The notes under the pieces are model-generated. The model saw only the letters and a program-made list of their open reading frames with translations. It ran no database searches and was not told where the DNA came from. The position numbers were made by a program, and so were the translations under genes. From positions 25,476,788 to 25,540,787 of the forward strand of contig OX393581.1 of NCBI GenBank assembly GCA_947652605.1: 64,000 nt of DNA, in the 5' to 3' direction. This DNA is from Elmis aenea. Lineage: Eukaryota > Arthropoda > Insecta > Coleoptera > Elmidae. This document shows, in pieces, positions 35,191 through 48,288 of the stretch. Position 1 is the first letter of the stretch. Every line of letters begins with the position of its first letter.

Positions 35191-36887
35191 CAGGGATGCG
35201 CAAAAGTATGGAAACAGACAAATATCTAAAACATCATCAAAGATACTACAATGAAATTTTGTATCTAAATGTTATGGTATTTTCTGGATTTGATGAAAAT
35301 ATTAAGGTTGCAAGACACTTCCGGTTCAACCGGAAACGGACTCAAACTTTGAAAATTTTGAGCGATACAGCACTTTCATTTTTTTTTTAAACATTTAAGT
35401 TCTTTTAAAAGGCAGTAGAATTTTGTTTGAAAATTAGATTGACAATAGATTAGTTTATACCTTGCGCTAGCTAGTTACATTTAAAAAATATTATACAGGA
35501 AGTTTTTTATGCTTAGTCAAACTTGTGAAACTTTAAACATAGTTAACTCAATTTTCTTAAATACAACACGCTATTTGTTTTTACATAGTCATGTAGCAAA
35601 TGTGATTGTCTTTCAAAACCATTTACCATTTCATACCTAAAACTGATATTTTCGATATATCCCGATTTTATTGTAAATTATTAAAACAACGTAATATTTT
35701 CGATTAGGCTGTGAGAGTAGGCAGCTGTAATTTTGGAACAATTGAAAACTTTAAAACAAGAAAGTTATTATTTTTTTCCCTTACAAATTTGTGATATTTT
35801 TTTTTATCATAAATGTGTAATTTTACCATTTTTACGTTTAAATCGAGGTTTTTCTTAAAATTATGCATTTGTTCATTGCACCAATGTGATGGGACAATAA
35901 ATCCTATAAACTATTTTTTGTGTTTCTACAGCACGATTTTCAGTTCAACCAAAAACAATTTTAACTGTAACCGTGTTTTTTAAATTTAAAGGTAAGACTG
36001 GTCAGTCACTTTTTTTAATCAGCGGTCTTTTCGCGTACTCAATACATTATCAAACTGTTTTTAGGACTTCGCAAACGAACAAAATCAATTGTATGAAAAA
36101 TATTGTGGCCCTGATAAGAAACCTCGATTTAAGCGTTAGATTGGTAAAATTACATCTTCGTAATAAAAAACGTCGAACACTCGTAAGGAAAAGATAAAAT
36201 TATAACTTTCTTGTTTGTATTTTTCAATTGTTCCAAAATTACCGCTGCCTACCTTCATAGCCTACTCGAAAAAATTACGTTGTTTTAATAATTTACCATA
36301 AAATCGCGATATCTCGATAAATATCGCTTTTAGGTATAAAACATGGTGAATATTTTTGAAAAACAATTAAATTTTCTACAAGACTATGTAAAAACATATC
36401 GGGTGTTGTATTAAGGGAAATTGAGTTAACGATGTTTAAAGTTTCATAAGTTTGACCAAGCGTAAAAAAAACACCCTGTAAAATATTTTTTGAATGTAGC
36501 TAGCTCAAAGTGTTAATTAATCTATTGTCAATATAATTTTCAAACAAAATTCTACTGCCTTTTAAAAGAACTTAAATGTTAAAAAAAATTGAAAGTGCTG
36601 TATCGCTTAAAATTTTCATAACAATGTACGTTTTATGAAAACGGTTGATTTTAGACCCATAACACCTAATACATTTTTAACGTAAATTTTAAGAGGAATC
36701 CAAAAATATAAAAATATTTAGGGTGTTACATTTAAAATTTCAACGTTTGAGTCCGTTTCCGGTTGAACCGGAAGTCGTATTACAACCTCAATATTTTCTT
36801 CGATAACACTTAGATACAAAATTTCATTGCAGTATATTTAATGTTGTTTTAGATATTTGTCTGTTTCCATACTTTTGCGCTTCTCTG
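35191..36887. mobile_element. Long foldback with Tc1-like tips, about 1.7 kb
   Basis: The left tip CAGGGATGCGCAAAAGTATG at 35191 pairs with the right tip (reverse complement CAGAGAAGCGCAAAAGTATG) ending at 36887. The arms share CTTCCGGTTCAACCGGAA, then AAAGTGCTGTATCGCTTAAA and TTAGCTAGCTAC-type boxes, and a GTTAACTCAATTT box further in. TA precedes the left tip; the right flank reads TC. An inner ACACCCTGTA at 36471 and ATACAGGAAG at 35492 mark a second inverted boundary. The centre at about 35860-36110 is less paired. The 74-codon frame at 35973-36197 crosses the centre and is not recognised. Confidence 0.8.
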
Positions 36888-39296
36888 TCTATGTACTTCA
36901 ATCAAATTGTGTTGTTTCTTTAGGATTTATCATGTCCAATTCTTTTCTCAATTAGTTACACATTAAATGTAGAAATTAAAAGCTTTGACGTACGTTATTT
37001 TCACCACAAAACACTTAGTAAACTCTTAAAATTTGTAAAAAAAAAAAAAAAAACTTAGGTTTACACACGATAGCAATCGCTGATATCTTCCAATTTATCT
37101 TTTAAACATTTCATTATCAAGTGGAAGTAATGAACGAACACTGACGGTACATGAAAAGTGAAACTCCATTAAAGAACACATCATTAACAAACACGTTGCG
37201 TTTTTATAAGCCGTCACGCTGTATTATAAGTCTATAAACACTGTGTTTGAGCCTGTGAAGACAGTAATTAACATTTTTCAAGATAAACAAACGCGATATG
37301 CCTATACACATTCCTATACTTTTTGTTTTCAGTGCTAAATCACTGAACAAACAATGAGATATCGAACTCAAGGGCTATCATTTGAGATATTTACAAAGCC
37401 AGGCTAGCCATTACATATTTTTCTCTCTAAATGTGGTCCGTAATTGCACATTCTGCATTCTGTTCTGGATCTTCAATTACACCACGACCCAGACAGTCTG
37501 GGAAATCTGAACTAATAAAGTTGTGTACGGTACGTATGAGAGGTCGTGATTCACATAACGCACTTTAAACTATTCGGTGGGAGCTTTATCTGATGGGACC
37601 CCACAGATTCTTAATATTGTTTTGCATAACCCATTATGTAGTTTTTATTCTCTTGTGGCTACAGAATCCTTTTTGTAAAGACATCCATGAAAGTTTAATG
37701 AATCTGTGTGGAGATGAGTGCGTTCGGTGCATTTTTTATGTAAATGTTAACCATCCAGCAGATGTAATGATGATGTATTGTGTTTCTACATAATAATTAT
37801 AATAGTTTGCAACAGCTACTTGCACATAACAGGTGTGTGTGTGTGTTGTCAAATACAAATTGTTGTATCTGTGGTGTAACTATCATTAAGTTGTCATGCA
37901 AGAAGATGAATGAATAATGAAGAGAACCAGATAGAAGGTAGGTACTACAAATATGCGTTATTTCATGTGTAAATACTTTGATTTTCTGTCTAAACAAGGA
38001 ACCCGAAACAGAATAGAATCGAAGACGAAGCACAAAAAAACATTTCTTCGACTCATTTAATCAAAAAAGTTTTGATAGATTTAAACGAATTTCACTTTGC
38101 TGTCTGTATACCAAAATAGTTTTCACGATGTTTCTCGCAAACAGTTGGTAGACAGTTCCTAAAATACATTGTCGCTAAAAATAATTTTACAATAACCCAA
38201 GATGTGAACGCCCTATCTAACTAAACCTGGTAGTTATTGCAGTTTCAGCAAAATTGTAATACCAAACACTTCGAAGCGTCAAGACTACCGCTGCGCTAAA
38301 ATTATAGCTGCGCACACCTGGACACTTACAAATCAGTTTAATTCGCAATTTGCATTTTGCAAACCAATAACAATAAGTTATGCAACAGAAGATATACTTC
38401 CATATCCAGGCTTAAATGTCGCTTTTATGTCCTTGGATCGCGAGGTGCACTCCCAAGGGTCAACAATGGACCGGTGCGAATTCTACAAGTGAAACTGGTT
38501 TATCCCGAGTACCTTATAATAAACAATTTCCATTAATGATTTGCTTTTTGTTTATACTAATAAACCCGTTTAGTTTCATTCATTGATGTCTTCAGGCACA
38601 TCAAACATTTCTTGTCGCGAATTTTAAATCCTCGACGCAAGAATTTCACAGTTGAAGCACCGATTAACTATTTTTGTAATCTCATGCTTGGCTTAATCGT
38701 TGATCAAGAACACAATGCAGTTTGTTTTATTGAATTCCATAACAGAATCCTTATTGCTTTTTTACTGTTATTACGAATAATTGAAAGCGGCTAATTCGTA
38801 AACCCAACACAACCATTCACGAAATTTCTTAATGATATGTGCAATTCAGATTATGTATTGGATTTCGCCTGTGGAAAGGATTAAGTCGTTTAAATATACT
38901 GTTACTTTGACAGCCACAATGGCATGTTATTGTAGACGCGCTCTTAATCTTCAAACCTATTAGATCTTCGATGACCTGCAAATTACAGCTATAAAAACGC
39001 TAGAACTATAAAGTCATTAAAGTGCTAGTTCTTTTAAAATTATGTGACGAAATTTATGATAATAGATACGACTACAAACTAAAGGTTGTCGCCGAAGTAA
39101 TGGACGGCTTTATTAGCTAAAATATATTGCTCTATTCATCTAATTTATATTATCCTACTAAATGTATTTATTGCTTTACAAGCCATGTATAGTCTAATTT
39201 AAATTTGACTGATAGCTTTCGTCAACAACTTATTAATGCTTGAACGATTTGTGGGTATTCAATAGTGCTTCCGTATAATATCAGAATAGTTTATAG
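36888..39296. other. Unassigned sequence
   Basis: About 2.4 kb with no recognised gene or element. Short frames at 37593 and 38612 show no similarity I can name. Confidence 0.4.
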
Positions 39297-40790
39297 CAGC
39301 GCTTCTCAATCTCTGGGTCGCGACCTAATATTGGGTCGCGTTAAATTTTTAATGGGTCGCCAAATGATAGCTTCTATCTTGCATCAAATTGAGGAACCTA
39401 TGAAATGATTTAATGGTTTAACAAAGATTATTTGTATATTAGGATATCTTTTTTGTAAATTTCACATCCAGCTTTATTAATAACTCTCTATTGTCTTCAT
39501 AAGGAACAATTAGCCACCAAAGGTATAAGTATAAGTAAAAGTTTGTAGTGAATTTTTAATCAGCGTGTAAAAATAGTAAACAGTAAACCATATTCGAAAG
39601 AGTTTATCTTAAATAAAATGAGTAAAGAAATGGATTCAGCCTATAAACAGGTATTGTTTCATTCTTATGCAACTTTTAAAAGAAAACGTTTTGAAACGAT
39701 TATTCGAGTAAAAATTGAAATATTTTTAAATCACCAAAAGTCGATGTTAAGCCTAAAGAAGTCTAGTTAGTTGACATATTTCCTTTAATGAACGATATAA
39801 ATTTGTCAATGTAAGGAAATCAGACCAATGTTTTTATTTGTTATAGGTAATAAAATAAAAGCTTTTACCAATAAAATTCGACCTCTGATGGTTAAACGTA
39901 GTTTTAAAATATTGTTTAGGTATGTTTTAATCATTTTTACAAATAAAAGTTAGAACAACATGATAACTCGGAAGTAAATTATGGATACATGTCAATTTAT
40001 ACCGAATCATTATTAAAATTAAAACATAAGTTCTTTTAATATTTTCCACCTACAGGAGATATTCGTTTGGGCAATATATGGCTAATAAATTCTTTTTAAC
40101 AATGTCGATCAAACAATTTAACTCTATGAGTAGAAAAAAATTTTATTGAATTATTAACGGAGAAGAGCTTGCATATGAAGATTATAGATAACCAGATATT
40201 GTTTTTTTCAAATTAAAAACGAATATCAGGTTCTAAGTAAAACGGCATTCTTTCTTCTATTTGCAATAACTTTTTTGACTGAAAATGAATTTTTAACAAT
40301 GGTTACTACGAAAAATAAGTTTCGACATTAAGTAATAACATTGAAGTAAAATTTAATAAACTAATTAAAGACAAACAACAACAACAACACAACTTTTAAA
40401 TATAATCTTATAATAAATTATTAATTTTTGTAAGAAGTTTTTTAATAAATATAATTCAAACTGTTTTAGTAATTTATATAATTTTAAAACAGTCTGATTT
40501 ATTTAAAATCGGAATAAATCTATTTACAATTCTAATTAAATTTAAATCATTTAAAATTAAATTAAAGTGTTTGTTATAAATCAAAATTTTTCAGAACTGT
40601 TATCAGCAGAAATGCATTGAATGTTACTTCTTACATATAGAATTTATATGCATAATTTTATTTGTTTATATAAGATACAGTGATTCCATTCTACCAAGTT
40701 TTTAAACATTTTCTAGTATAGACATTTTGGTCGTGGTCTCATTACAAATAAATATGTTGGGTCGCGCGGCAAAAAGGTTGAGCAACGCTG
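39297..40790 (+). mobile_element. hAT transposon relic with near-perfect octamer duplication
   Basis: The left tip CAGCGCTTCTCAATCTCTGG, followed by GTCGCGACC, faces a right end whose reverse complement is CAGCGTTGCTCAACCTTTTT followed by GCCGCGCGACCC. This TTCTCAA-GGTCGCG design is common to ZBED5-like hAT elements. The flanking octamers are GTTTATAG (39289-39296) and GTTTATAT (40791-40798), a 7-of-8 match. It contains a badly decayed transposase on the plus strand. Confidence 0.85.
39618..40331 (+). pseudogene. hAT (ZBED5-like) transposase relic
   Basis: Pieces of the family order survive with many stops. A start MSKEMDSAYKQ at 39618 is followed by DIFPLMNDINLSM with NQTNVFIC around 39775-39845, the region before the dimerisation domain. 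Then comes the dimerisation signature YQVLSKTAFFLLFAITFLTE followed by FLTMVTTKNKFRH at about 40225-40331. Most of the catalytic core is deleted. It is in worse condition than the minus-strand relative at 25988. Confidence 0.7.
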
Positions 40791-40798
40791 GTTTATAT

Positions 40799-42650
40799 TA
40801 ACAACTCACCATAAAGTTAAGTAATAGATAAAGTGTTAAGCTGCAGTTTTTTAATTAAAAGTTTTACAATAACGTTTAATGGCATTAAAAGTATTAAACA
40901 ATGTTTTATACAAAAATTGGTACAATATTTAGACATTGCTGAGTACAGTCACAAAAATACGTTAACGAAACATCTGTTTTCCAACCAGAATTTAGATCGA
41001 TTGCTATGTTTTCTGGTTTAACTTTTCTCAAAACTCCAAATATGCCAACGTTTTCTGATTTAATGTAATTGTTTGCTTAATCTTCTCTAATTGTCTAGCC
41101 ACAAGAAATATTTCACAATCTAATTTGCTCAGAACTCCAGGCAACAATTTATAAAGATAACTCATTCCTTTTTCAATGTTAACATTTCTTTGATCATTGC
41201 TGTTACAGTTTGAATTTAATTATTTACCATAAATTACATCTGACGTATTCGAAACCTCATGGAGTTTCAAATTTATCTTTTTCCAGTTGCAATCCCGTGT
41301 TTAAACGCGTAATTATTTGGAATTTACAAACGAGTTCGAGCACAAAGAAATGTTATTTTATCAGCAGATCTTGATTGGAGATGATTTAACCACGGAAGAG
41401 CGTATCTTGCAAAGTTTTACCTGCCTTACTGTTATTTTTTAAATGTCATTCATCATTGAATGACATAAGTAAAGGAAATGCAATTATCATTAGGTGTAAA
41501 GCTTTGAATAATCAAGAAAATTGTGATGTGGCAACAACAAAACAGTAAAATGTAATTATCTCCAAGCGTAATTTATAATTATATGCAATCGTTAAATTAA
41601 TAAATATAATTGTTACCTTGGATGTAATTGTTCCGATATTTTATAAGCCACTGAAAATTCTGCTACTCTGGAATATTTATATACTACACAATGTTTAATA
41701 TAAATGAATTATAATGTTGAGTTTGAAACGTAAAGAATTTTGCAAAATCTTCATGACATCAGACTCGACTTGTTCTAATTGAGCCTATAAGTTTTACGAT
41801 TTTAATATTCACAATGTCAACAAATATCTTATTACAACATAACAACAGAATTTAACTACAAGACATTATTATTTGTCAGCTGTTGTATGATGCATCGCAC
41901 CAAAAATAGATTCGTCTTGTAATCAAAATAATTAGAAGGAAATTCCAGTCTAGTTGCATATGTCTCATGCCAAAATTAAATTTCATACAATGAATACATT
42001 ATGCAGTAGTCATATGTGTGTGTTCTGACCACAAAAAAATGTACACAACTATGTTCGTTGTTGGTACAATTTACTGTACTTAGAGAAATAAATATCACAG
42101 AAGCTAGATAAGTTGTACGTGATGTAAAATATAATTTATGAGATAACAGTGAAATGAATATTGTTGTTGGTTAGTTTGAATTGAAACGTGTTTTGCTTCA
42201 CCCAGGCGACTAAATACGTTAAAAAAGGTTTGTTATATTGAAAAAATAGCAGACTTTTCCGAACATTAGGGTTAATTTTTTTATAAATTTAAGGCTAATT
42301 ATATCCAAATAATTTTCCGATCTGCACAACCGTTTCCATAAAACCTGGAAAAGTTATTATTAACTTGGTGAAAATTAGATTTTCAGCTTAAAAATTTCAC
42401 CGTCGATCACAATTTTTTTTATCGAAAGCCGATACACATCTCATCCAAGAAAATTTCGCACGTGAGTTAGTGTTCTTTGGCCACACGTGTGAATCTGTGC
42501 CACGCAACAGGTGCCGAGTTATTTACGTATACCCTGAAGATTTATTATTAGCAGCCAAGAAAAATATACATGCAATTTCTCACACCGGGCACTTTAATAT
42601 GCAGGAAATTAATCTACAGTTTTTCAAGCTCAAAATAAAACAACTTTATA
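40799..42650. other. Unassigned sequence
   Basis: No gene or element boundary is recognised. Frames at 40833 and 42470 are short and unrecognised. Confidence 0.4.
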
Positions 42651-43260
42651 CAGGGTGTCCCAGATAACATTTTCAGCATGGGGATCTCGCTTATTATAAG
42701 AGATACCGGTTTGCTTAAATTAGATGACTTATTTCTAAATATGAGAGGAGCTACAATCAATTTTTAAAAGTACAAAATCCCTCGTACTTCGGATGTTATA
42801 GCAAAAAATATGAAAATGTTGAATTGCTTTTTTCTCTCATCACTTTTTGTTTTGTTCATCAGATCAATTTTATTAGTACTTTCTTAGCGTACTTTTTAAT
42901 GTAGAATGTAACTGTTATTTTAGATTTTTTATCACTTACCATTTTTGAGATATTACCCTTAACTTCATTTTTTCTTAGGGGCCGCGAAGTTGGCCATGGT
43001 ATAGTTAAATGTACTTTTGTTCCTCTTTTTAATGAGATATTACTTGCTATATCTGTTTTTATAAAAAAGTCACAAAATCAGGAACAATCGTATTTTATCT
43101 TATCAAGTTATCTATGAAAATAAAAACAAATAACAACTAATTAAATGTCAAATGACAGTATCAATTGTCTGCGATATTATTTATTAGAATTTATAGTATT
43201 GTTGAGTAATTCGATAGTCTTTGTAGTAATTTTTATAATTATTATTGCTACCTATAACAA

Positions 43261-43445
43261 TTTAACATGTTGAGATGCTATATGTGTATTCTTTACCATC
43301 AACACTGTGTAGAAGTTGAGCGAATGTACTTGGAGCTGTATCCCGAGAGAAGGTAACGAAGTGCACGTAATTACAGAAATTTGTAAACAAATTTAAAAGA
43401 ATGCGGCTTCTTCGAGAAACCAACCAAAAATCCAAAACAAATCAA
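43261..43445 (+). pseudogene. Decayed DUF4817 domain, copy 2
   Basis: The sequence parallels the DUF4817 domain at 14265 (MLRCYM, then CVEVERMYLELYPERR) but has in-frame stops after YPERR and after NYRNL. Its end reads GFFEKPTKNPKQINQ, which shows the original frame at the point where copy 1 has slipped. No catalytic domain follows. Confidence 0.7.
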
Positions 43446-43528
43446 TCAAAAATTAGAATCACCTGTTTTTACGCAGTTTTTATGGCAAAGATGTAGCATC
43501 TCAACAACATGTTAAATTTTTCATTGAT

Positions 43529-44909
43529 ATATCGTCGCCCTAAAGTTTTTTTGTTCCATATCACATGTAGATCGTTTTGAGAAAATCGACTTTAAAGTTT
43601 CAGTTTTTATCACACTTTTTAAAAAAAAATATTTAATTTTACTGAAAAAATTAATGCATTAATGGATATGGAACAACCTGCTAAGCTTGTTATTACTTTT
43701 TTTATGAGTCTGTTCCATGTGCATGGTATTTTTATAGTATTTGGATAAATAATTAAGTTTATTTGGTATTCAATGATTTTAATTGGGATAACGAAATTGC
43801 GATGATGAAAGTTTAGCTTTGATATTTTTTTGAGGAAACAATTTTTTTTTAAATACATTTAAAACCATTTATATAAATAGAAACATGAAAATTTAACTTT
43901 CTCTTAATAAATAACTGTAAAAAATAGTATAAAAAGTAAAATAATATTGTAAACAAGTAAATGATTATGGTTTGTATTAAATGAACTTAACAACGCAATT
44001 AATTCTTAACTTGGAAGAAAACTACTTCAGAACTATATCTATTATTTAAGTCTTTATCAACATATATTCTTTATTAAATGTTTAAGTATTATAGTTGCCT
44101 TTACAGTAAATTAAACGTTTAATTAGCATATACAGTATTTTATTAAAATAAAGAGACGAAGCAGCTGTTTGTAAGTTTAAATTAATACTTTTTTATATTT
44201 ACACAATTTGCAATAGCGCTCTGATTTTCGGGAAATTTTTGCTCTATGATGTGAATGGTATCACATTAGTTTAAAATAAAATTGAAAAGAGCGGTACTCA
44301 ATACGCTGTTTCTGTTTTGAGGAACACAAAAATCTGACCAAAAAGTAATATGAGATGTGAAGGTATTTTGATGTTATAGTTTTCAAAATTATTATTGAGG
44401 CACTGGTAATATTGTTAGGTACCAGGTACCAGTTCTTCCGTCTGTAGCTATGTGCCATAATGCACAATAAATACTTATTAAAACTGCAATGGGCGCTTGA
44501 ATCGTAGCAGCTAGATTTACCTTTATAGAAAAAAAAAATTAATTTCCGCTTTCCGTAAAGCAAACACATTTTGCAAACCAAAACAAACGCAAATATTGTT
44601 TCAAAAAGAAATTTCAATTATTTTTGTATTTATACTTATAGGTAGGTGTAGTTATAGTTATATTTTGAATAAGGAACAAATAACATGTAAAACATGTAAT
44701 GTATGGACATGGAACAAATAAAACCGCAATTCGTTAATAAATTTTTTAATATGGAACAAAGTTAACTCTCAGAGCTTCGTTATTAGGAAACGAATTAAAA
44801 TTTTGGTTATGTTGAAGGATAGGGAACTTTTAAAACATAATCTTGATATTGATAAGTCAATTTGCGGCAAAATGGCGTATGGAACAAAATAACTCTCAGA
44901 CGACGATAT
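43529..44909. mobile_element. ATATCGTCG-tipped element with repeated GGAACA motif
   Basis: ATATCGTCGCCCTAAAGTTT at the left faces the reverse complement of ATATCGTCGTCTGAGAGTTA at the right, with TTTTGTTCCAT continuing in both, giving inverted ends of about 31 bp. The motif TATGGAACA or its complement recurs inside, at about 43553, 43669, 43711, 44707, 44752 and 44879. Near 44750-44800 a GTTAACTCTCAGAGCTTCGT copy of the right tip is present. The superfamily is unknown and the target duplication is not resolved. The 118-codon minus-strand frame at 44261-44617 inside it shows no recognisable domain. Confidence 0.6.
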
Positions 44910-45014
44910 GTTACACATTTGCTACAGAGACGAAAAATGTTTTATTTTTAATGTCCTTTTGAAAAAAAAACTGGAAATAAATAAAGAAATTTAGAGAATA
45001 CAAGTTTTGTGATA

Positions 45015-45180
45015 TTAACCCTTTCACTGCGGGAACCGTAATATTCCGCATTTATTTTTCGTGTCCCATGTGCGGGAGCCGTATTATTACGCGAGCGTAA
45101 CCCACAAACTCCATAAGATCTGAAAACCGCCGCACTGAAGGCACGAACTTCTTAAAAGAGTGCCGCAGCAATAGGGTTAA
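45015..45180. mobile_element. Short TTAA MITE, 166 bp
   Basis: TTAA at 45015-45018 and 45177-45180 encloses inverted tips CCCTTTCACTGCGGGAACC and (reverse complement) CCCTATTGCTGCGGCAC. The piggyBac-type target and CCCT tip match the TTAA element at 12329. GC content is higher than its surroundings. There is no coding capacity. Confidence 0.75.
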
Positions 45181-45489
45181 AACAATAACAATACGTGTTA
45201 CATACTACGAAACAAATTTAGTTAACTTACCAAAAATTCCAGATTACAAATTATATCCGTAGCAAGAGTGATACAAATTGTTTCCTCCAGAGCAAGATGT
45301 CAACTGTCAATTGCAATGAAGGTTTACTTTACGACTGGAGTCGGTCGATTACGTACGCCACTGTTTATGTTCGTTCGCGCAGTTTTCGATGAGTCATATC
45401 ATTCTTAACTTGGATGGAAATGAAATTTGTTACAACGTTGCACTTAGTATTTCATATTTGTTGTCAGTAATTAAAAAGACATTTTGAAA

Positions 45490-45622
45490 CACATACGGAA
45501 CGATAATAATTTTTTTAAATATAATAGCACAAAAATGAAATGGGAGGTACATTTATCGGGAGCCACAAATAATCCTTCAAAGAGCCGCATGTGGCTCGCG
45601 AGCCGCAGGTTGGCCACCCCTG
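45490..45622. mobile_element. hAT right end (left end lost)
   Basis: The segment ends GAGCCGCAGGTTGGCCACCC then CTG, preceded by GAGCCGCATGTGGCTCGC. The reverse complement, CAGGGGTGGCCAACCTGCGG, is a common hAT tip. No matching left tip is found, so the copy is truncated or its start has been overwritten. It lies inside the second DUF4817 foldback. Confidence 0.6.
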
Positions 45623-45760
45623 CAATAGTACAATAAAACTCTAATAAATGATACCGCACACAAATAGTAGGTAATTATTTAATTAATTTTTTTTTATTTC
45701 TTTTTTTCATAGAAAACTTAATAGGCGATTGGTAAAATGCGATTTTTCTTTATTATTAAA

Positions 45761-46803
45761 TATTGCAAACTCTGTTTATGCTTTCATTAATAAATCTGCA
45801 AAAGTTTTCCCCACCATTAAAAGATTAAGTCATGGATCTAACTTCTTTCAAAAAAACATAAAAATTTAATTATCATCAGTAAATTACTGCAGTGTTGCAT
45901 CACTTGACGAAGCCTTATTATAAATAAAGAGGAAGTTATCTAAATACATCGTTAAAATCAGGGACGCCGTTGCAAATCATAAACAACAATTTTTAGAACA
46001 CAATAACCACACACATTTATTGAAATGATACAAATTAAAGGCTTGCAGTAATTTGCAGTGGAATGCAATTAAAATAACGAGCGACAAAACGCGTGGAAAA
46101 TTCTCACTCCGTTACTGTGTTTTAATTATGAAATTTTCGTGGATAAAAACAACCGACCGATGTGTGAAAAGCGATACTGTAATTACGTGGGAATTTGTTG
46201 AGCGTTACAAATCGGAGCTACGCTAGTTACGAAATAATTAATTAGTCCCAACGTTCAGATGATTGTGTTTAATGGGCTCTTTCAGTGTTTTGCCTAAACC
46301 ATTACAATTTACACCTGTACGTTAAAATTCCGATTCGTGTTTGTTGTGTAAGATAACGAAATAATAGAATTTAAAGAGTTGTTGGCAAACATTTCTGGAA
46401 TTCAGGTTATATTTAGGTTTTTGATGAATCTGCTAGTGACACGGCTTTCAAAGCTCTAAAGTTTTAGAAAAAACACGTGTTGAAATCTACTAATGCGACC
46501 TGTTGAAAACTTGGTCACGTCTTTCGGCAGACGAAATCAATCAGAAATAAGTACATTTTGGGTAACTACATTCCATTCCAGTAAAAGTCCAACAAGTATT
46601 TAAACGATATTGGCTTGTATTGGATTCATTAAAATGACTCGTTAAATAATAATAATGTGCATATAATTACGAGTAACACAGAATTCCTAAGAGATATTGA
46701 ATCTTTCATCAAGTGTATGAAACATGACCCCAGCCCACTAAATCGTTCAACAGTAATTAGTAACAGGAATTTATTGTCTTCGCGTAAGATATGCTATACA
46801 ATA
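45761..46803. other. Unassigned sequence
   Basis: No gene or element is recognised up to the next foldback tip. Confidence 0.4.
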
Positions 46804-48288
46804 CAGGGTGGACCAAATTCGAATGTTTTACGGGGTATCTCGGTTACCGTAATAATAAGCGAAAATCTGATATTGTTCTCTTGGGAAAAAAAATTGAGAA
46901 AAGAACGCCTGTGTAATCTAATTTTTTAAATCGCTTTCCATTTTGGCAACATAGACGAAATATAGAATTTCATCATTTTGCAAAATTTCCTATAACTTCT
47001 GTATTTATTTAAATAGAACAAAATGTTACACAAGTTTTTAAAGAGAATTTCAATGCTTAATTAAAAAACTAAATTAAAACATTTTTAGCGACCTTGATTT
47101 TCGTGATATGAAGTTAACGTATATTTTTATATAAAAGCCCTAGTTGGCCATGTTTTTATATAAAAAAGCGATTTTTAGCTACATATATAGTTTTATACAG
47201 GGTGTTCCAGTTAACGTGAACTGCATGGGGATCTCGTAAACGGTAAGAGATACAGAGTTGGTTAAATGGGTGAGAATGATCTATGATTTAAGAGCAACTA
47301 TTTTATGAAAAAAATCTTGGAAAAAATGTATAGTTTTTGCGCTATTCGTAAAAAACAAAAAAATGACGTTTTCGATTTTTGCTTGTAACTTGCTTATTTA
47401 AAATCATACCCAAAATATTTTTCGACATTATTAGGACACTTTTTTGCGTAGAATTGAAATTAGTTAATAAATTTTACCTATCTTAATTTTTTTTTATTTT
47501 AACATCAACTTTCTTATTTAAATACGGGTCGTAGTTGGCTATGGCACCATTAAAAAGAGGTCTTTTTTCTCGTTTCATTGATGTATGGGTTGTTAGGTTT
47601 ATTTTGAAAAATAAGCAAGTTATAGCAATATTATTGTATTTGATAAGTTTATTCAAAGTGGCCATTGGAAAACAAAACAAAACATCACATAAATAAACTA
47701 GCTGTACTTAATTTAAAACAAAGGCACCTAAATAATTTAAGATATTTTTCAAATTACATAATAATTTATGATTTTTCAATTACTATTACTATGAAATCTA
47801 AATTATAATATGCGTTCAAAGTGGCAAACTTTGATCATAAAATGTTCAAAAAATTTGCTATATCTCGGTCATTTTTTGCAACACATTATAAAACTATATG
47901 TTTTTGAAAAGCTAAAAGAACGCTCTTTTATATAAAGTCATGGCCAACTAGGGCTTTCATTTAAAAAAAATATAATTTTACTTCATATCTCGAAAGTCAA
48001 GGTCTAAAAAAAATAATTTTGTTTTTAAATTAAGCATTGAAATATTAATAGAAAACCTACATATCATTTTGTTCTAATTTTGTTCTATTTTAATAAATAA
48101 AGAAGTTCTAGCAAATTTTCAAAAATGATAAAATTTCATTTTTCATCTGAAGTGCCAAAATGGAAAAGGATATAAAAAATCTGATTCCACATGCGTTCTT
48201 TTCTCAAAAAATTGTCCATTATCAGATTTTCGCTAACTATTACGGCAACCGGGATACCCCGTAAAATATTCGAATTTGGTCCACACTG
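46804..48288. mobile_element. CAGGGTGGACC foldback with an insertion, about 1.5 kb
   Basis: The left tip CAGGGTGGACCAAATTCGAA at 46804 and the right tip (ending TTTGGTCCACACTG) at 48288 are flanked by TA. The arms match the element at 19289: GTTTTACGGGGTATCTCGGT, GAAAGCG-type and CAAAATGGAAA boxes, and TAGTTGGCCATG / CATGGCCAACTA about 337 bp from each tip. The left arm is interrupted at 47198 by another CAGGGTG sequence. Frames at 46657 and 47483 cross arms and are not genes. Confidence 0.85.
47198..47815. mobile_element. Half CAGGGTG element inside the foldback
   Basis: ATACAGGGTGTTCCAGTTAA begins at about 47195, interrupting the arm of the enclosing foldback at TAGTTTTATA. It has the GCATGGGGATCTCGTAAAC box and the TAGTTGGCTATGG motif 334 bp from its tip. 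No right tip is found. The enclosing arm resumes near 47820 at the sequence expected for the palindrome centre, so the insert appears truncated. Confidence 0.6.

Larger units (their letters stand above)
42651..45760. mobile_element. CAGGGTG / DUF4817 foldback, copy 2 (disrupted)
   Basis: The left tip CAGGGTGTCCCAGATAACAT follows TA at 42649-42650. It matches copy 1 (11975) through GCATGGGGATCTCGCTTATT and the DUF4817 region. It lacks the TTAA insertion of copy 1, running AGTTGGCCATGGTATAGTTA straight on. After about 43528 it is broken by a GTCGCC-tipped element, a TTAA MITE and a hAT end. Remnants of the right arm resume at 45623-45755 (CTAATAAATGATACC, then a TTAATAGGCGATTGG piece) and stop before reaching a right tip. 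Confidence 0.75.

Noticed and set aside
44261..44617. 118-codon minus-strand frame
   Set aside because: Length is moderate, but it lies inside an inverted-repeat element and has no recognised domain. Composition fits AT-rich chance.
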